Source: Pedobacter sp. ok626
GTDB taxonomy: Bacteria; Bacteroidota; Bacteroidia; Sphingobacteriales; Sphingobacteriaceae
DNA length: 58,450 nt
NCBI RefSeq assembly: GCF_900100435.1
Contig: NZ_FNEX01000028.1
Location: 1-58,450, forward strand
Direction of reading: 5' to 3'
Position 1 is the first letter of the stretch. Each line of letters starts with the position of its first letter. Both the position numbers and the translations under genes were made by a program. Under the pieces are notes generated by a model. The model was not told the origin of the DNA. It did no database searches and worked only from the letters and a program-made list of their open reading frames with translations. Of the stretch, positions 9,701 through 19,027 are shown piece by piece.

Positions 9701-9952
9701 AGGAATAATTTGCGTTAAATAGCCAATGGAAGAAATTTCTATGGCAGCTTGCCCCGATGCAACCTTAAGGGCGTATTTTCCATTTGCATCTGTTGATGTA
9801 CCGGTCGTGGTACCCACAATTTTCACAGAGACGCCTGGGATTGGTAGCCCATCGTCCTTTCCTGTAACTGTACCAGTAACTGTTCTATCTTGCGCCATCG
9901 CAGCTCCCGCAACGAACATCAAAATGAACAAACTTTGTAAAAGTTTTTTCAT
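6791..9952 (-). CDS. SusC/RagA-family TonB-linked outer-membrane transporter
   Basis: TonB-dependent barrel that imports a bound oligomer, with the SusD partner encoded just downstream. The 1053-residue protein has a signal peptide ending AGAAMAQ, a carboxypeptidase-regulatory-like domain at about residues 22-100 (TVTGTVTGKDDGLPIPGVSV), a plug domain with GVRVTSQSG, IIIRGASSF and DIETITVLKGAAATALYG, and a large barrel ending TLGFNIRLKI. The plug signatures are the RagA/SusC type. Its first 110 residues are nearly the same as those of the SusC at 11752-14994, whereas the barrels differ, which points to duplication with selection or conversion of the export and TonB-contact end. No ECF sigma/FecR pair is adjacent, so regulation is not of that type. 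Confidence 0.96.
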   Translation of the reverse strand: MKKLLQSLFILMFVAGAAMAQDRTVTGTVTGKDDGLPIPGVSVKIVGTTTGTSTDANGKYALKVASGQAAIEISSIGYLTQIIPIGSSNVVNVGLATDTRQLGEVVVTAMGITRTAKSLGYSVTTLKGDELTKARETNVINSLAGKVAGVRVTSQSGTVGGSSKIIIRGASSFNSTSTSNQPIFVIDGLPVDNSSQQINTISTSSVPQGSAGSDYGNRAGDINSDDIETITVLKGAAATALYGARAKNGAIVITTKKGKKGEGSVSFNSSTRFDNVLKLPKFQNEYAQGVQGVYSTGPNVNSSSLNGWGPKISEVQDQLFTDYLGNKVTLQAYPDNVKDFYETGKTYINSVSFEGGGDSGDYRFGFTNTIQDGIVPNEKLKKNALSLNAGRTIFKGLDVRTSANYTRTVADGRPVQSSNNPSVLQSIVYGLPRTIDVNVLRDHYVDPITKQQIALTPTRTGNNPFWVVNNNNFSNVVDRFYGNAIVTYKPLEWLTISDNLGTDFYNEYRRGVTRQGTIGSLTGDFYTANLYNRIINNDLILTADKKLTEDLSLKVIAGYNVFESYYRRDLADAQQLIADGLYNYANAGSVVSTNTSNMRRIQGVYGDVGLSYKDYLFLNVTGRNDWSSTLPIQNRSYFYPSVSSSFVFSEVLPKTTWFNYGKLRASYANVGSDTDPYGGAFSYSPISAAFAQYGYGSTFPFNGVLAFSNPATIPNFDLKPQNQASYEVGTELRFLDSRVNLDLTYYYTNTSDQIIDLALPQSTGFSFVNTNAGSVKNKGVEVGLGLVPVKGRDFTWNMNINFAKNVQKVELPPELTSYSLASGWSGLSIKAETGQSFGIYGVAWQRDPSGNLIIDAATGLRKTVSDKRLGNMSPDWTGGIENTFSYKGASLSFLIDMRKGGVIFSNSVSSLRTSGLGEETLLNRGNIFIDKGVVAGPGGTFVPNTVPVTSMQDYWAQYSTTNTEANIFDASYVKLREVRLSYLLPTKLLQRNLKFIKSAEIGLEGRNLWIIHDNVPHIDPEANFFGTESVAEGVEFNSIPSTRTLGFNIRLKI

Positions 9953-10374
9953 AAGAAATTAAAATTTAGGTTAGTTAATAATGGTCTAATATACCAAAAT
10001 TGATATGCGTGCATAGTTCACAAATTGCAATCGACCGACATATGACAATAAAATGACACAACACAACCGCTTCAAAACTCGGCAATCCTTTCTGTTTACA
10101 CAACATTATTCTAAAACAAAACAAACAACCAATATTTAATTCCGCAAGAAGCGCATCCAGTAGCCCGCAACAAAACATTTAACATTAATTAACATTTATT
10201 GCATGTCGTTATCTAATAGCAAAATTTTCGCAACAAAAAAACTAGTAAAACTCTAGGACTTACATAAATTAAGGCAGAGTATCCAAACCTTTCGGGCAAA
10301 AAAATTGGCAGAATCAAATAAAAAAAGGCAGAATCAACATCCTGCCTTTTAAATACAATTTGAAATTTTTATTC
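9953..10374. other. intergenic region between the two SusCD operons
   Basis: About 420 bases. It contains the terminator of the upstream SusCD operon at 10319-10350 and the leader of the downstream susC. The last 30 leader bases (AACTAACC...AAATTT before ATG) resemble the leader of the other susC (AACTAACTTAATTT), so the leader was part of the duplicated unit. The 11-mer GGCAGAATCAA occurs twice, at 10307-10317 and 10327-10337, the second forming an arm of the terminator. No exact TAnnTTTG box and no gene was found. Confidence 0.6.
10319..10350 (-). terminator. intrinsic terminator of the second SusCD operon
   Basis: On the minus strand AAAAGGCAG (from 10350) pairs with CTGCCTTTT (to 10323) around a 10-base loop and is followed by a T-rich run (TTTTTTATTTG). 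It lies 25 bases after the SusD stop codon. Confidence 0.85.
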
Positions 10375-11730
10375 CTAAGGGACATCCCACCAAACGCGTT
10401 TCAGCATACTGGTATTCTTCGGAGAATTAGAATTATTCCTTTGCTCCCCCGAAGGATAAAGCAAGGAGCGTGGCAAAGCCCCCCCAAGAGCACTACCTGC
10501 TGGTGCAGCCAATGCCGGAACCCCTGTTCTCCTCCAGTCAGTCCAAACCTCGGGATTTAAAAACAAGGCCAAATATTTTTGACTCATAATATCAGTAAGC
10601 GTAATATTCCCAGCGGTTCGTGCAACAGTAGCAGCATAAGTTGCATCGTTAATAGTTCTTAATAAATTAGCCGTCACCGCAGCATTGTAAGCGGTAGCCG
10701 AGGCTCCTTTATTCTGCGCAGCTTTTTGCAAGTGACATTCAGCCTCAATAAACCTTAACTCATCATAACTCATCAATACGACAGGAGAGGCCTCACTTCC
10801 ATACAAAGGTCCCAGACCTTCATCCCCATCGCTATATACATCCAAACGCGGATCCGAGGCAGCACCCATTGAATCATAAATATATCCAGTGAAAGAAATG
10901 TCTCCACGCTGATCATTAAACTGGAACCATGGTGTTTGTGTTGGCAAACTAGTTCCCGCAAACAATACAGAAGCGGTCTCTCCAGGTAGAAATCCATTGG
11001 GGATCTCTAAGAGAGCCTTATCATAATTAGACCTGTCTATCTTTCCTAAATGCAGGTAGAATTTAGCTCTTAATGAATGTGCAAATCTTAACCATTTGGT
11101 TAAATCCCCTTTGAATAAAAGATCATCTGCCCCCGGTTGAAATTGGCTTCCATCTGCAGCGCCTAGACTCGTAATAGCTTCGCTGAGCAACTGATCAATA
11201 CTCGCATAAATTTGTTGCTGTGTATCATATTTCGGCTGCAAGTTAGCAAGCCCTTTAAAAGCTTCACTGTATGGGACATCACCCCAAAGGTCGGTAGTAA
11301 GACCAATGTTATTCGCCATCATTACTTTACCAATGGCGGCATAATGTCCTTGTTTCAATGAATTAGCTGAATTAATCATAGCATTGGTATTGTTCATAAT
11401 TCCGCCACCATACAACCCAGCAGTCCACATATTATCTACATCATCTGGAGAAACCGCATAGCGGCTTGCCGACACCGATTGATTTGCCGCACCAGTTGTC
11501 TGTTGCATAAACAACGAAACAAACCTAGACGCATCACCACCCCACAAATATCCAGTTGACTGTATAATTCCAGGCAAAAGACTCGAAGGCACAGGGTTTT
11601 TAAGTTGCGAGGGATCATCATTAATCCCTTCATAAAAGTAACCCTTTTTACAAGAAGCAATCAGACCCATTGTTCCGATAAGCAGGATTAACCCTGTTCT
11701 TGTTATTCTATTTATACTTAAAAGTTTCAT
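10375..11730 (-). CDS. SusD/RagB-family outer-membrane lipoprotein (second pair)
   Basis: 451-residue SusD-like lipoprotein; the signal peptide ends in the lipobox LIASC (Cys27) and is followed by KKGYFYEGINDDPSQL. Typical SusD-like_2 segments follow: a helical region with WGDVPYSEAFKG (substrate lid), DLLFKGDLTKWLRFAHSLRAKFYLHL, the MSYDELRFIEAECHLQKA helix, and a C-terminal WTDWRRTGVP. It is 21 bases after the second susC and is followed by a terminator, so the operon has two genes, lacking a counterpart of the Calx-beta-like lipoprotein found in the other operon. It is only distantly similar to the SusD at 5301-6785, although both share the DVPYxEA and WRRxG patterns. The ligand is unknown. 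Confidence 0.93.
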   Translation of the reverse strand: MKLLSINRITRTGLILLIGTMGLIASCKKGYFYEGINDDPSQLKNPVPSSLLPGIIQSTGYLWGGDASRFVSLFMQQTTGAANQSVSASRYAVSPDDVDNMWTAGLYGGGIMNNTNAMINSANSLKQGHYAAIGKVMMANNIGLTTDLWGDVPYSEAFKGLANLQPKYDTQQQIYASIDQLLSEAITSLGAADGSQFQPGADDLLFKGDLTKWLRFAHSLRAKFYLHLGKIDRSNYDKALLEIPNGFLPGETASVLFAGTSLPTQTPWFQFNDQRGDISFTGYIYDSMGAASDPRLDVYSDGDEGLGPLYGSEASPVVLMSYDELRFIEAECHLQKAAQNKGASATAYNAAVTANLLRTINDATYAATVARTAGNITLTDIMSQKYLALFLNPEVWTDWRRTGVPALAAPAGSALGGALPRSLLYPSGEQRNNSNSPKNTSMLKRVWWDVP

Positions 11731-11751
11731 AATTCGAAATTTTAGGACTGA

Positions 11752-14700
11752 TTAAAACTTAAACTTCAGATTAAGACCATAACTTGCTGTTCCAGGATTA
11801 TTAAAATAATCCATTCCTTGTGAACTTGTTGCTCCGGTCAAACTTGTTTCGGGGTCAATCCCGTGATATGGCGTCCAAATAATTATATTTCTAGCAAAAA
11901 GACCGGCAGTCAATCCTTTAACAAATTGTTTCCCATCTTTATTAAATAGCCTAGGAAAATTATAACTCAACGCAACCTCCCTTAATTTTATAAAAGATGC
12001 ATCCTCAATAAAGGCTTCATTTAAGTTTCCAAAACCACCCCCATCTCCTAAATACCAAGCCTCATCCAAAGGAACACTCATCGAATTGATGCCTCCTGCT
12101 CCTGCAACTTCATTTCCTGCACCATCAAAATGCACTAAGTCTCCATTTTCATTCATATGCCCAAAAACACCAGGAAATTGCTTCATCGTCCCCCTGTTAT
12201 TGGTCAAATCTGATGTACCTATAGCTGCCAACGATCCCCTTGTACCATTCCAAAGATCCCCTTTAAATTTCCAGTCTATCAAGGTGTACAAGGAAATACC
12301 TTTATAAGTGAAGGTATTTCCGAAACCCATCAAGAATTTGGGATTAGGGTTACCAATTTCCTTTTGAACATTTGTATTTGTTAGCGGATAACCTACGTTG
12401 TCACGGTCATCAATAATCATATTCCCCTTACCATCATCACTATAGCCGTAACCATAAATTACCCCCGCAGGCATTCCCGGTAACTGGGCAATAACAGTTC
12501 CTGTAAAGCCATTAAGTGTAATCTGATTTACCCCTGGTGCGAGCGACAACACTTTACTTCTATTCATACTGAAATTCAAGAAAGAAGACCACTCAAATTC
12601 AGTATTTTTAACCGGAGTCCCCGTAAGCTGTAACTCCAAACCACGATTCCTGATAGAGCCTGAGTTTAAAGTCACAAATTGATATCCTGAAGACCCAGGA
12701 ACCGGAGACTGAACAATCAAGTCTTTACCTTTACTATAATAAACGGTCAGATCCATACCCAAACGATTATTAAAAAACTGCAATTGAGCCCCCAATTCAT
12801 AAGCAATGGTTTTTTCTGGCTTCAAATCGGGATTCCCTAATACATTGTCTAACCCAAACGACCCAATACCATTTGATGGAAATGAAATACCACTGGTATA
12901 ACCATCTGGAAATGTAGTTGGCACATAATAAGAATTCAGCAAAAATGGCCCAGGATCTTTACCCACTTGAGCAATCGATGCTCTAAATTTACCTAAACTT
13001 AGCGCACCACCCTTTATACCCTCAAGTTCCGAGAACACAAAACTCACATTTGCAGAAGGATAAAAGAAAGAGTTCTTGCCTTTTGGCAATGTGGAAGTCC
13101 AGTCATTTCTACCTGTAGTTTCAATAAACAACATATTATTATAAGACAAGTTGAGGTCATAATATATACCGCCTTTCCTATAAGGTGTTACAAAATTTGC
13201 AGACTTCAAGGTACTCGCATTGTATATATTATCAAATCCCGGAGCGACTAAACCATCTCCCTGAACATAAAGTTCATCCAGCTTCCTATTATAAAGGTTA
13301 CCGCCAACTTTTCCATCGAACCTCCATTTATCATTAAGTTCCTTTGTATAGCTAAATATAAGGTCAGAGTTTATACTCCTATAAGTGAAACGATCATCAA
13401 AGATCCTTCCCCCACTATACGCCCCCGATTGAATTTCATAATACTGATGCCGATTATCATTATAGGTATCCAAACCACCCCTATACGTTGCGCTAAATCC
13501 ATTTCCAATATTGTAATCCAATTGTAAATTACCCATCAACCTATTTAACAAGGTTTTATATGGATTGTTATTAATTGTCCAATATGGATTGTCATAGATT
13601 CCATTTCTATAAGAACGCTGTAAACCATCACTAAATAAAAATGCCTTTGGATCATCCGCTTTTGTAGCTCCATTAGAGTTATCAAATGATATAGGCGTTC
13701 TGGTTAAGCCTAACATGATACCAGACAGATTACTACCTTGCTGAGGCATATTTCCATCGCTGGTTATATAAGTCATACTAGTAGCCAGCTTCAGTTTCTC
13801 TGAAATCTTTAAATCACCGGCAAAAGACACGGTTGTACGCTGAAAATTTTGTAAAGGAACAATTGAATTAGAATAAGCATTACTTATTGACGCTCTATAA
13901 GTCGCTGTTTCATTTCCACCACTTACCGCAACTGAATTACTAAAAGTAGATCCGGTTCTAAAGAAGTTTCTTAAATTATCATAAGGAACAAAAGGCGTTT
14001 TTGCTGTAGGATCAGTATTTAAAACGACATTCCCGTGAACATCGTACTCATTTGAATTCCCATCCCATGAAACATCCTTTACGTTCGGCCCCCATGAATA
14101 ACGATTAGTTGAAGAAAATGGAGCAATAATCCCCCCAGATCCCTTAACCCATTGATTCTGGAGCCCAGGATAACGATTTACCTTGTCAAACGAAACACCG
14201 GTATTAAAATCAACTTGAATTTTACCTGCCTTACCCCGTTTAGTCGTAATAACAATTGCCCCGTTTGCAGCATCTATACCATAAATAGCCGCAGCAGCTG
14301 GCCCTTTAAGAACGGTTATACTCTCAATATCATTAGGGTCAATATCTGCTCCCCTATTTGAGTTAGAGGCGCCCTGCAATAAATTGTTCTTTTCGTCGGA
14401 GGGGTCTCCTGAATAATTCTGGGAATTATCAATTGGACTTCCGTCGATCACAAACAAGGGTTGATTATTCCCGGTCAATGAGTTTGAGCCCCTTAACTGA
14501 ATATAACTGGAAGAGCCAGGCGTGCCCGATGAAGAGGTAATCTGCACACCGGCAACCTTCCCGGAAAGAGATTTCAAGACATCTCCCTGATCTGTTTTTG
14601 TCAAATCATCCCCTTTAACACTTTGAGCAGAATAACCAAGTGCCCTTACTTCCCGCTTAATGCCCAAGGCAGTAACAACAACCTCGCCCAACTGCCTTGA

Positions 14701-14994
14701 GTCGGTGGACATAATGACGTTCACGACATTTGATGAACCTATAGCGACCACCTGTTGCACATAACCAATAGAAGAAAATTCAAGTGAAGCTGATCCAGAC
14801 GCTATCTTAAGGGCGTATTTTCCATTTGCGTCTGTTGAAGTGCCGATTGTGGTCCCAATCACTTTTACAGAGACTCCTGGAACTGGAAGTCCATCATCTT
14901 TCCCTGTAACTGTACCCGTAATTGTTCGATCCTGTGCCATAGCAGCTCCCGCTAAGAACACGAAAATGAACAAACTTTGTATAAGTTTTTTCAT
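11752..14994 (-). CDS. SusC/RagA-family TonB-linked outer-membrane transporter (second pair)
   Basis: 1080-residue importer barrel paired with the SusD at 10375-11730. Signal peptide MKKLIQSLFIFVFLAGAAMA, then the regulatory-like domain (TITGTVTGKDDGLPVPGVSV), then plug motifs GVQITSSSG, YIQLRGSNSL and DIESITVLKGPAAAAIYG, and a long barrel ending in the aromatic residue of LNLKFKF, the outer-membrane insertion signal. The N-terminal 110 residues closely match the other SusC in the window. The barrel is longer and diverged, so the substrates probably differ. The susC gene starts 152 bases after the end of the M14 carboxypeptidase gene in the same direction, so coexpression is possible but not proven. 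Confidence 0.96.
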   Translation of the reverse strand: MKKLIQSLFIFVFLAGAAMAQDRTITGTVTGKDDGLPVPGVSVKVIGTTIGTSTDANGKYALKIASGSASLEFSSIGYVQQVVAIGSSNVVNVIMSTDSRQLGEVVVTALGIKREVRALGYSAQSVKGDDLTKTDQGDVLKSLSGKVAGVQITSSSGTPGSSSYIQLRGSNSLTGNNQPLFVIDGSPIDNSQNYSGDPSDEKNNLLQGASNSNRGADIDPNDIESITVLKGPAAAAIYGIDAANGAIVITTKRGKAGKIQVDFNTGVSFDKVNRYPGLQNQWVKGSGGIIAPFSSTNRYSWGPNVKDVSWDGNSNEYDVHGNVVLNTDPTAKTPFVPYDNLRNFFRTGSTFSNSVAVSGGNETATYRASISNAYSNSIVPLQNFQRTTVSFAGDLKISEKLKLATSMTYITSDGNMPQQGSNLSGIMLGLTRTPISFDNSNGATKADDPKAFLFSDGLQRSYRNGIYDNPYWTINNNPYKTLLNRLMGNLQLDYNIGNGFSATYRGGLDTYNDNRHQYYEIQSGAYSGGRIFDDRFTYRSINSDLIFSYTKELNDKWRFDGKVGGNLYNRKLDELYVQGDGLVAPGFDNIYNASTLKSANFVTPYRKGGIYYDLNLSYNNMLFIETTGRNDWTSTLPKGKNSFFYPSANVSFVFSELEGIKGGALSLGKFRASIAQVGKDPGPFLLNSYYVPTTFPDGYTSGISFPSNGIGSFGLDNVLGNPDLKPEKTIAYELGAQLQFFNNRLGMDLTVYYSKGKDLIVQSPVPGSSGYQFVTLNSGSIRNRGLELQLTGTPVKNTEFEWSSFLNFSMNRSKVLSLAPGVNQITLNGFTGTVIAQLPGMPAGVIYGYGYSDDGKGNMIIDDRDNVGYPLTNTNVQKEIGNPNPKFLMGFGNTFTYKGISLYTLIDWKFKGDLWNGTRGSLAAIGTSDLTNNRGTMKQFPGVFGHMNENGDLVHFDGAGNEVAGAGGINSMSVPLDEAWYLGDGGGFGNLNEAFIEDASFIKLREVALSYNFPRLFNKDGKQFVKGLTAGLFARNIIIWTPYHGIDPETSLTGATSSQGMDYFNNPGTASYGLNLKFKF

Positions 14995-15097
14995 GATGAA
15001 TTAAATTAAGTTAGTTAACAATTAAACTGACACGCGCAGCATACTCCAACCTAAGATAACTGCACCATTCAGAACCATAGCATATTAACAAGGATAC

Positions 15098-15115
15098 CAT
15101 GAAAAAGTTTTCATG
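15098..15115. repeat. 18-bp palindrome upstream of the second susC
   Basis: CATGAAAA and TTTTCATG flank the two central bases AG. It sits between the stop of the M14 peptidase gene (15147) and the second susC start (14994). It could be an operator or a weak terminator stem; no T run follows on the minus strand, so an operator seems likelier. Function unproven. Confidence 0.35.
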
Positions 15116-15146
15116 ATTTTCTTGTCTGATTAAATGCGGAAAATCA

Positions 15147-17633
15147 CTAATTCACTAAAAAGACAGAATTTACAAACATCAGCTCCCCATTTTCCCAAAA
15201 AGAACGAAAAAGCACACTCGCCCCAAGATATATGACCGTTCCTTTGCCCTCAGGTTGCACGCCAAATAGCATTCCTGCCCCAAGTTTTTTAAGCACACCT
15301 TCACCGGCAATACCCGCAACATAACTGCCCGGCTTTAAAACTCCCGTATTCCAACCGCGGCTAAGAAACTCATATAACCTGTCGTCGGTCTTCAACGTAT
15401 AATAGTAATTACCTAGGCCTGCAGAAATCGGGTGACTCTTATCCAAGTCTACTTTAAAAATCGCGCCTGAAATAGCATTCGACAAGTTGGTTTGCTTCCT
15501 GCTCTGGTATTTTGCAGCAACTTCAACAGAGAGTTCATCTTTGTAATACGCTTTCCTTTGGATGTCAAAAGGTTTCTTCCCTACAGCACTCAATATGGCA
15601 TCTTCCATCAAAATCAGCTTTCCGCCAGCTCTAACCCAATCCTGAGTTTTTTCGTTGATGTTGTCACCGTAGGTGCCGTCAGGAAAAATCAATGTATTTA
15701 TCTTATTAAGATCTAGCGCCCCTATGTCATCCAAACTGATCATCGTTATAGGATAGCCCAATTCTTGTTCAAAAAAGTGCCATACCTCTCCCAAACTTTG
15801 AGCAGTAGCTTCAGAACTGGCAACCACAGCCACCTTTGGGATCGGTAATACCGGATAAACCGACGAACCAAAGTCTTTGCCTTTATCTACAGAACCGCCA
15901 TTAACTGTATAAAAAAAAGCTTTTAAGCGCCTCTGTATTTCCGCGATTTTGGTCGACAATTCCTTAACAGATTTTTCATTTTCAGCTCTATAAATCAATA
16001 GCGATCCCACTGGATAGCTAATCCCACCAACAGTAAAACCCTCTTCTGTCATACGAACCTTTACCCCTGCTTTTTGCAAGGCGACCAGCACCTTCGCATC
16101 ATCAACCGAATCCCAGGGTAAAAGCCAGGCATACGGCTTTTGCATTTTACCTAAAGCTGGATTTGGCTCCTCAATAAATTGGTATTTCCCCTTAATCAAT
16201 GACTTAACTGCATAGGCATTTAAGCCATAAGCATAAGGCAAGGCCCAAGCCGTAATGTCATAAGTATTGGAGTCGTTTACTTTTGTTTGCGGTTCAAAAA
16301 GCACATTTGCCAATATTGCACCTGGCTGATCCAGATTCACAATTAAATCATTTCGCCCTATTATAAAAGGCTCCAATTTCCCGGTCTCATAATGATAGCC
16401 TTCGGCATTACCATCTCCACCAAATGAAAAGTCTACATTATTTCTCTTTAACAATTCGGCTAAACGCTTTAGTTTACCCAAATTCTCTCCCTTTACCACA
16501 TAGCTCTTAAATACCCCGGGAGATGTAACCCTGGCATTTTCAAAGTACTTTCTAAATTCTTCTACCAGCCGATCTGCATTTTTCGATACCGTTTCCAATG
16601 TGGCCATTCCAGCTATAAAATGATGATCTATCCGGTCTTTTAAGGTTAACGTATCGCCATCAATGGTAATTACGGCTAAACCAGCACCAATCCCGCCCTG
16701 CTCGTAAGTCATCCCTACTGCACCATTATATAAAGGATAAGTATCCCCATAAGAAGGATACAACAAATCAAATTGCTCTTTTGTGAAATATTTCCAACCC
16801 TTCTGATCAAAGTTTTTCGCATTGTTTTTCCCAACAGTAACTTGAAATGCTCTTTGCCAAACTGTAATATCCTGATGGATAGGTTCAGCAGCTGGTGCAA
16901 AATAATAAGGTTCGTTGTAGTTTTGTTCATGAAAATCGACATGCACCTCTGGCATCCAATCGTGATACAAAGCCAATCGCTGCTGTGTCTCGATTTGCGA
17001 TTGCCAGGCCCAATCACGATTCAAATCAAAATAATAATGGTTCGATCGACCTCCCGGCCATGGCTCTGAATGCTCCCTGGCCAATGGATTAGGATTAGGC
17101 TTTGCCCCTGTAACACTATTAAAATAACTTAAATATCGCTCCCTACCATCAGGATTTAAACATGGATCGATAATCACCACCGTATTCCTTAACCAGTCCT
17201 GAATATTCGATTTTTTCGCCTCCACCAGCGCATGCATCATCTTTATGGCTGTTTCCGTTGAGCTTGCCTCATTGCCATGTACATTATAGCTTAACCATAA
17301 TATAGCAGGCTGTTTAATAGACTTACCAGATATTTTTTGCCCATTGCTTAAGCTTAGATTATTTATTCTGATCTGCTCCAGCTTATCCATATTATCTCTG
17401 GCAGACACAATGCCAACCAGTAATTCACGCCCCTCATAGCTCTTGCCATAACTAACAACTTTTACGTTCCGCGTCATTTTACCCAGGTATTTAAAATAAT
17501 CCAATACTTTATCCTGTGACGTAAATCGACTTCCTAATGCATAACCAAAAAACTCATCGGGTGACTTTACCTGCGCTTGTACAGCAGCCCACCCCAACGA
17601 CAAAAACAGAAATGGAAGCAGAAAGTATTTCAT
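15147..17633 (-). CDS. secreted M14-family zinc carboxypeptidase
   Basis: Exported zinc peptidase that would remove C-terminal residues from peptides in the periplasm or at the cell surface. The 828-residue protein has a signal peptide (to AAVQA, residue 20). The M14 zinc ligands are visible as HGNE (His119, Glu122) and the later histidine in EVHVDFHE (His231), with the substrate-binding NPDGRERY at 160-167 and SNHYYFDLNRDW just before it; the general-base glutamate fits TYEQGG (about Glu311). The last 400 residues form an extra region with a glutamine-amidotransferase-like fold pattern (LIFPDGTYG, GKLILMEDA), often present in large Bacteroidota M14 proteins. The gene is monocistronic or leads into the second SusCD operon. 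Pairing with SusCD suggests peptide uptake, as inference. Confidence 0.9.
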   Translation of the reverse strand: MKYFLLPFLFLSLGWAAVQAQVKSPDEFFGYALGSRFTSQDKVLDYFKYLGKMTRNVKVVSYGKSYEGRELLVGIVSARDNMDKLEQIRINNLSLSNGQKISGKSIKQPAILWLSYNVHGNEASSTETAIKMMHALVEAKKSNIQDWLRNTVVIIDPCLNPDGRERYLSYFNSVTGAKPNPNPLAREHSEPWPGGRSNHYYFDLNRDWAWQSQIETQQRLALYHDWMPEVHVDFHEQNYNEPYYFAPAAEPIHQDITVWQRAFQVTVGKNNAKNFDQKGWKYFTKEQFDLLYPSYGDTYPLYNGAVGMTYEQGGIGAGLAVITIDGDTLTLKDRIDHHFIAGMATLETVSKNADRLVEEFRKYFENARVTSPGVFKSYVVKGENLGKLKRLAELLKRNNVDFSFGGDGNAEGYHYETGKLEPFIIGRNDLIVNLDQPGAILANVLFEPQTKVNDSNTYDITAWALPYAYGLNAYAVKSLIKGKYQFIEEPNPALGKMQKPYAWLLPWDSVDDAKVLVALQKAGVKVRMTEEGFTVGGISYPVGSLLIYRAENEKSVKELSTKIAEIQRRLKAFFYTVNGGSVDKGKDFGSSVYPVLPIPKVAVVASSEATAQSLGEVWHFFEQELGYPITMISLDDIGALDLNKINTLIFPDGTYGDNINEKTQDWVRAGGKLILMEDAILSAVGKKPFDIQRKAYYKDELSVEVAAKYQSRKQTNLSNAISGAIFKVDLDKSHPISAGLGNYYYTLKTDDRLYEFLSRGWNTGVLKPGSYVAGIAGEGVLKKLGAGMLFGVQPEGKGTVIYLGASVLFRSFWENGELMFVNSVFLVN

Positions 17634-17725
17634 ATTGAGGAATTAATATACCTAAAGTACTAAAGAATATTTTTTGTTTCTCTTTCATAGTGTAATTTTA
17701 CAGCTTCATTTCATCAAATTAACAT

Positions 17726-19027
17726 ATGGTCACCATCGATTCCTTATATCAGCACTTTCTTCAGCATCCAACTATATGTACAGATACGAGGAACATTACC
17801 GAGGGTTGCTTATTTTTTGCGCTTAAGGGCGACAAATTTGATGCAAATACCTTTGCTGCACAGGCGATAAGTCAAGGTGCAGCTTATGCTATTGTTGACA
17901 ATGAAAATTACCAAACAGACGAGCGTTGTATATTAGTCCCCGATGTCTTAACCGCCTTACAGGACCTGGCCAAACACCATCGCAATCAGCTCAACATCCC
18001 TGTTATAGGCTTAACAGGAAGCAACGGAAAAACAACGACCAAAGAGTTAATCAATGCTGTGCTTGCTCAGAAATACATCTCTTTTGCAACCAAGGGTAAC
18101 TTAAACAATCATATTGGCGTTCCACTTTCCATCCTTTCCCTTACCTCGAAAACCGAGATCGCAGTTATAGAAATGGGTGCTAATCATCAAAAGGAAATCG
18201 AGTTTTTATGCGATATCGCAAAGCCTACCCATGGTTTGATCACCAACATCGGCATGGCCCATTTAGATGGATTTGGAGGCTTTGAAGGCGTAAAAAAAGG
18301 AAAAGCAGAGTTGTTTGCCTACCTGAAAAACCATGATGGGACGGCTTTCATCAACAGAGATAATCCTTATATAATAGAGATGAGCGAAAAAGCTATGCTC
18401 AACAAAGTTGTCTATTATGGATTAGAGACGACCAATACGGTATCAGGGAAACTACTGAAATCAGATCCTTTCATTCAACTATCCTGGGCGAGCCAAACGG
18501 GATCTTTTAATACAGAAGTCCATTTAACGGGAGCCTATAATTTTGAAAACATACTTGCAGCAATCGTTATTGGTCAGTTTTTTGAAGTCGATCCAGATCA
18601 GATTAATGCTGGCCTATCGGGATATCTACCCAACAATAACCGCTCTCAGATTACCAAAACCGCTACCAATACCGTTATATGTGATTTTTACAATGCCAAT
18701 CCCAGCAGTATGGCCGCAGCACTTAAAAACATTGAACTTTTAAGTAGCGACAATAAAACCATCATTATCGGAGACATGTTTGAGTTGGGACGAGAATCTC
18801 CAGAACAACATAAGCTGATCATTGAGCAAGCAGAAAAACTACCTATAAATACCCTAATTTTTATTGGTCATCATTTTTTAGAAGCCAAACAAGCCAATGA
18901 GGGATACTTCTTCGGTACACCCGCTGAAGCACAAGCCTTTCTAAAGGAAAATCCAATCAACAATAGTCTTGTACTTTTAAAAGGATCACGGGGGATGGCA
19001 TTAGAGCAGCTGTTACCGCTGCTTTAA
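17726..19027 (+). CDS. murF: UDP-N-acetylmuramoyl-tripeptide--D-alanyl-D-alanine ligase
   Basis: Adds D-Ala-D-Ala to UDP-MurNAc-tripeptide in the cytoplasm, the last soluble step of murein precursor synthesis. The 433-residue protein has the three Mur-ligase parts: an N-terminal substrate domain (CTDTRNITEGCLFFALKG, the MurE/F pattern), the ATP loop GLTGSNGKTTTKE (96-107) with the later NNHIGVPLS and EMGANHQKEI motifs, and a C-terminal domain with DFYNANPSSM. The last motif contains the conserved NANP that distinguishes MurF from MurE. It is not in a dcw cluster here; it stands between the M14 peptidase and the gldH operon, diverging from the former. A near-consensus box (TAATTTTA, 17693-17700) lies 25 bases upstream of the ATG. 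Confidence 0.95.
   Translation: MVTIDSLYQHFLQHPTICTDTRNITEGCLFFALKGDKFDANTFAAQAISQGAAYAIVDNENYQTDERCILVPDVLTALQDLAKHHRNQLNIPVIGLTGSNGKTTTKELINAVLAQKYISFATKGNLNNHIGVPLSILSLTSKTEIAVIEMGANHQKEIEFLCDIAKPTHGLITNIGMAHLDGFGGFEGVKKGKAELFAYLKNHDGTAFINRDNPYIIEMSEKAMLNKVVYYGLETTNTVSGKLLKSDPFIQLSWASQTGSFNTEVHLTGAYNFENILAAIVIGQFFEVDPDQINAGLSGYLPNNNRSQITKTATNTVICDFYNANPSSMAAALKNIELLSSDNKTIIIGDMFELGRESPEQHKLIIEQAEKLPINTLIFIGHHFLEAKQANEGYFFGTPAEAQAFLKENPINNSLVLLKGSRGMALEQLLPLL

Noticed and set aside
16715..17092. Several overlapping frames within the M14 peptidase gene
   Set aside because: They lie inside a long gene with clear motifs and show no codon or family support of their own.
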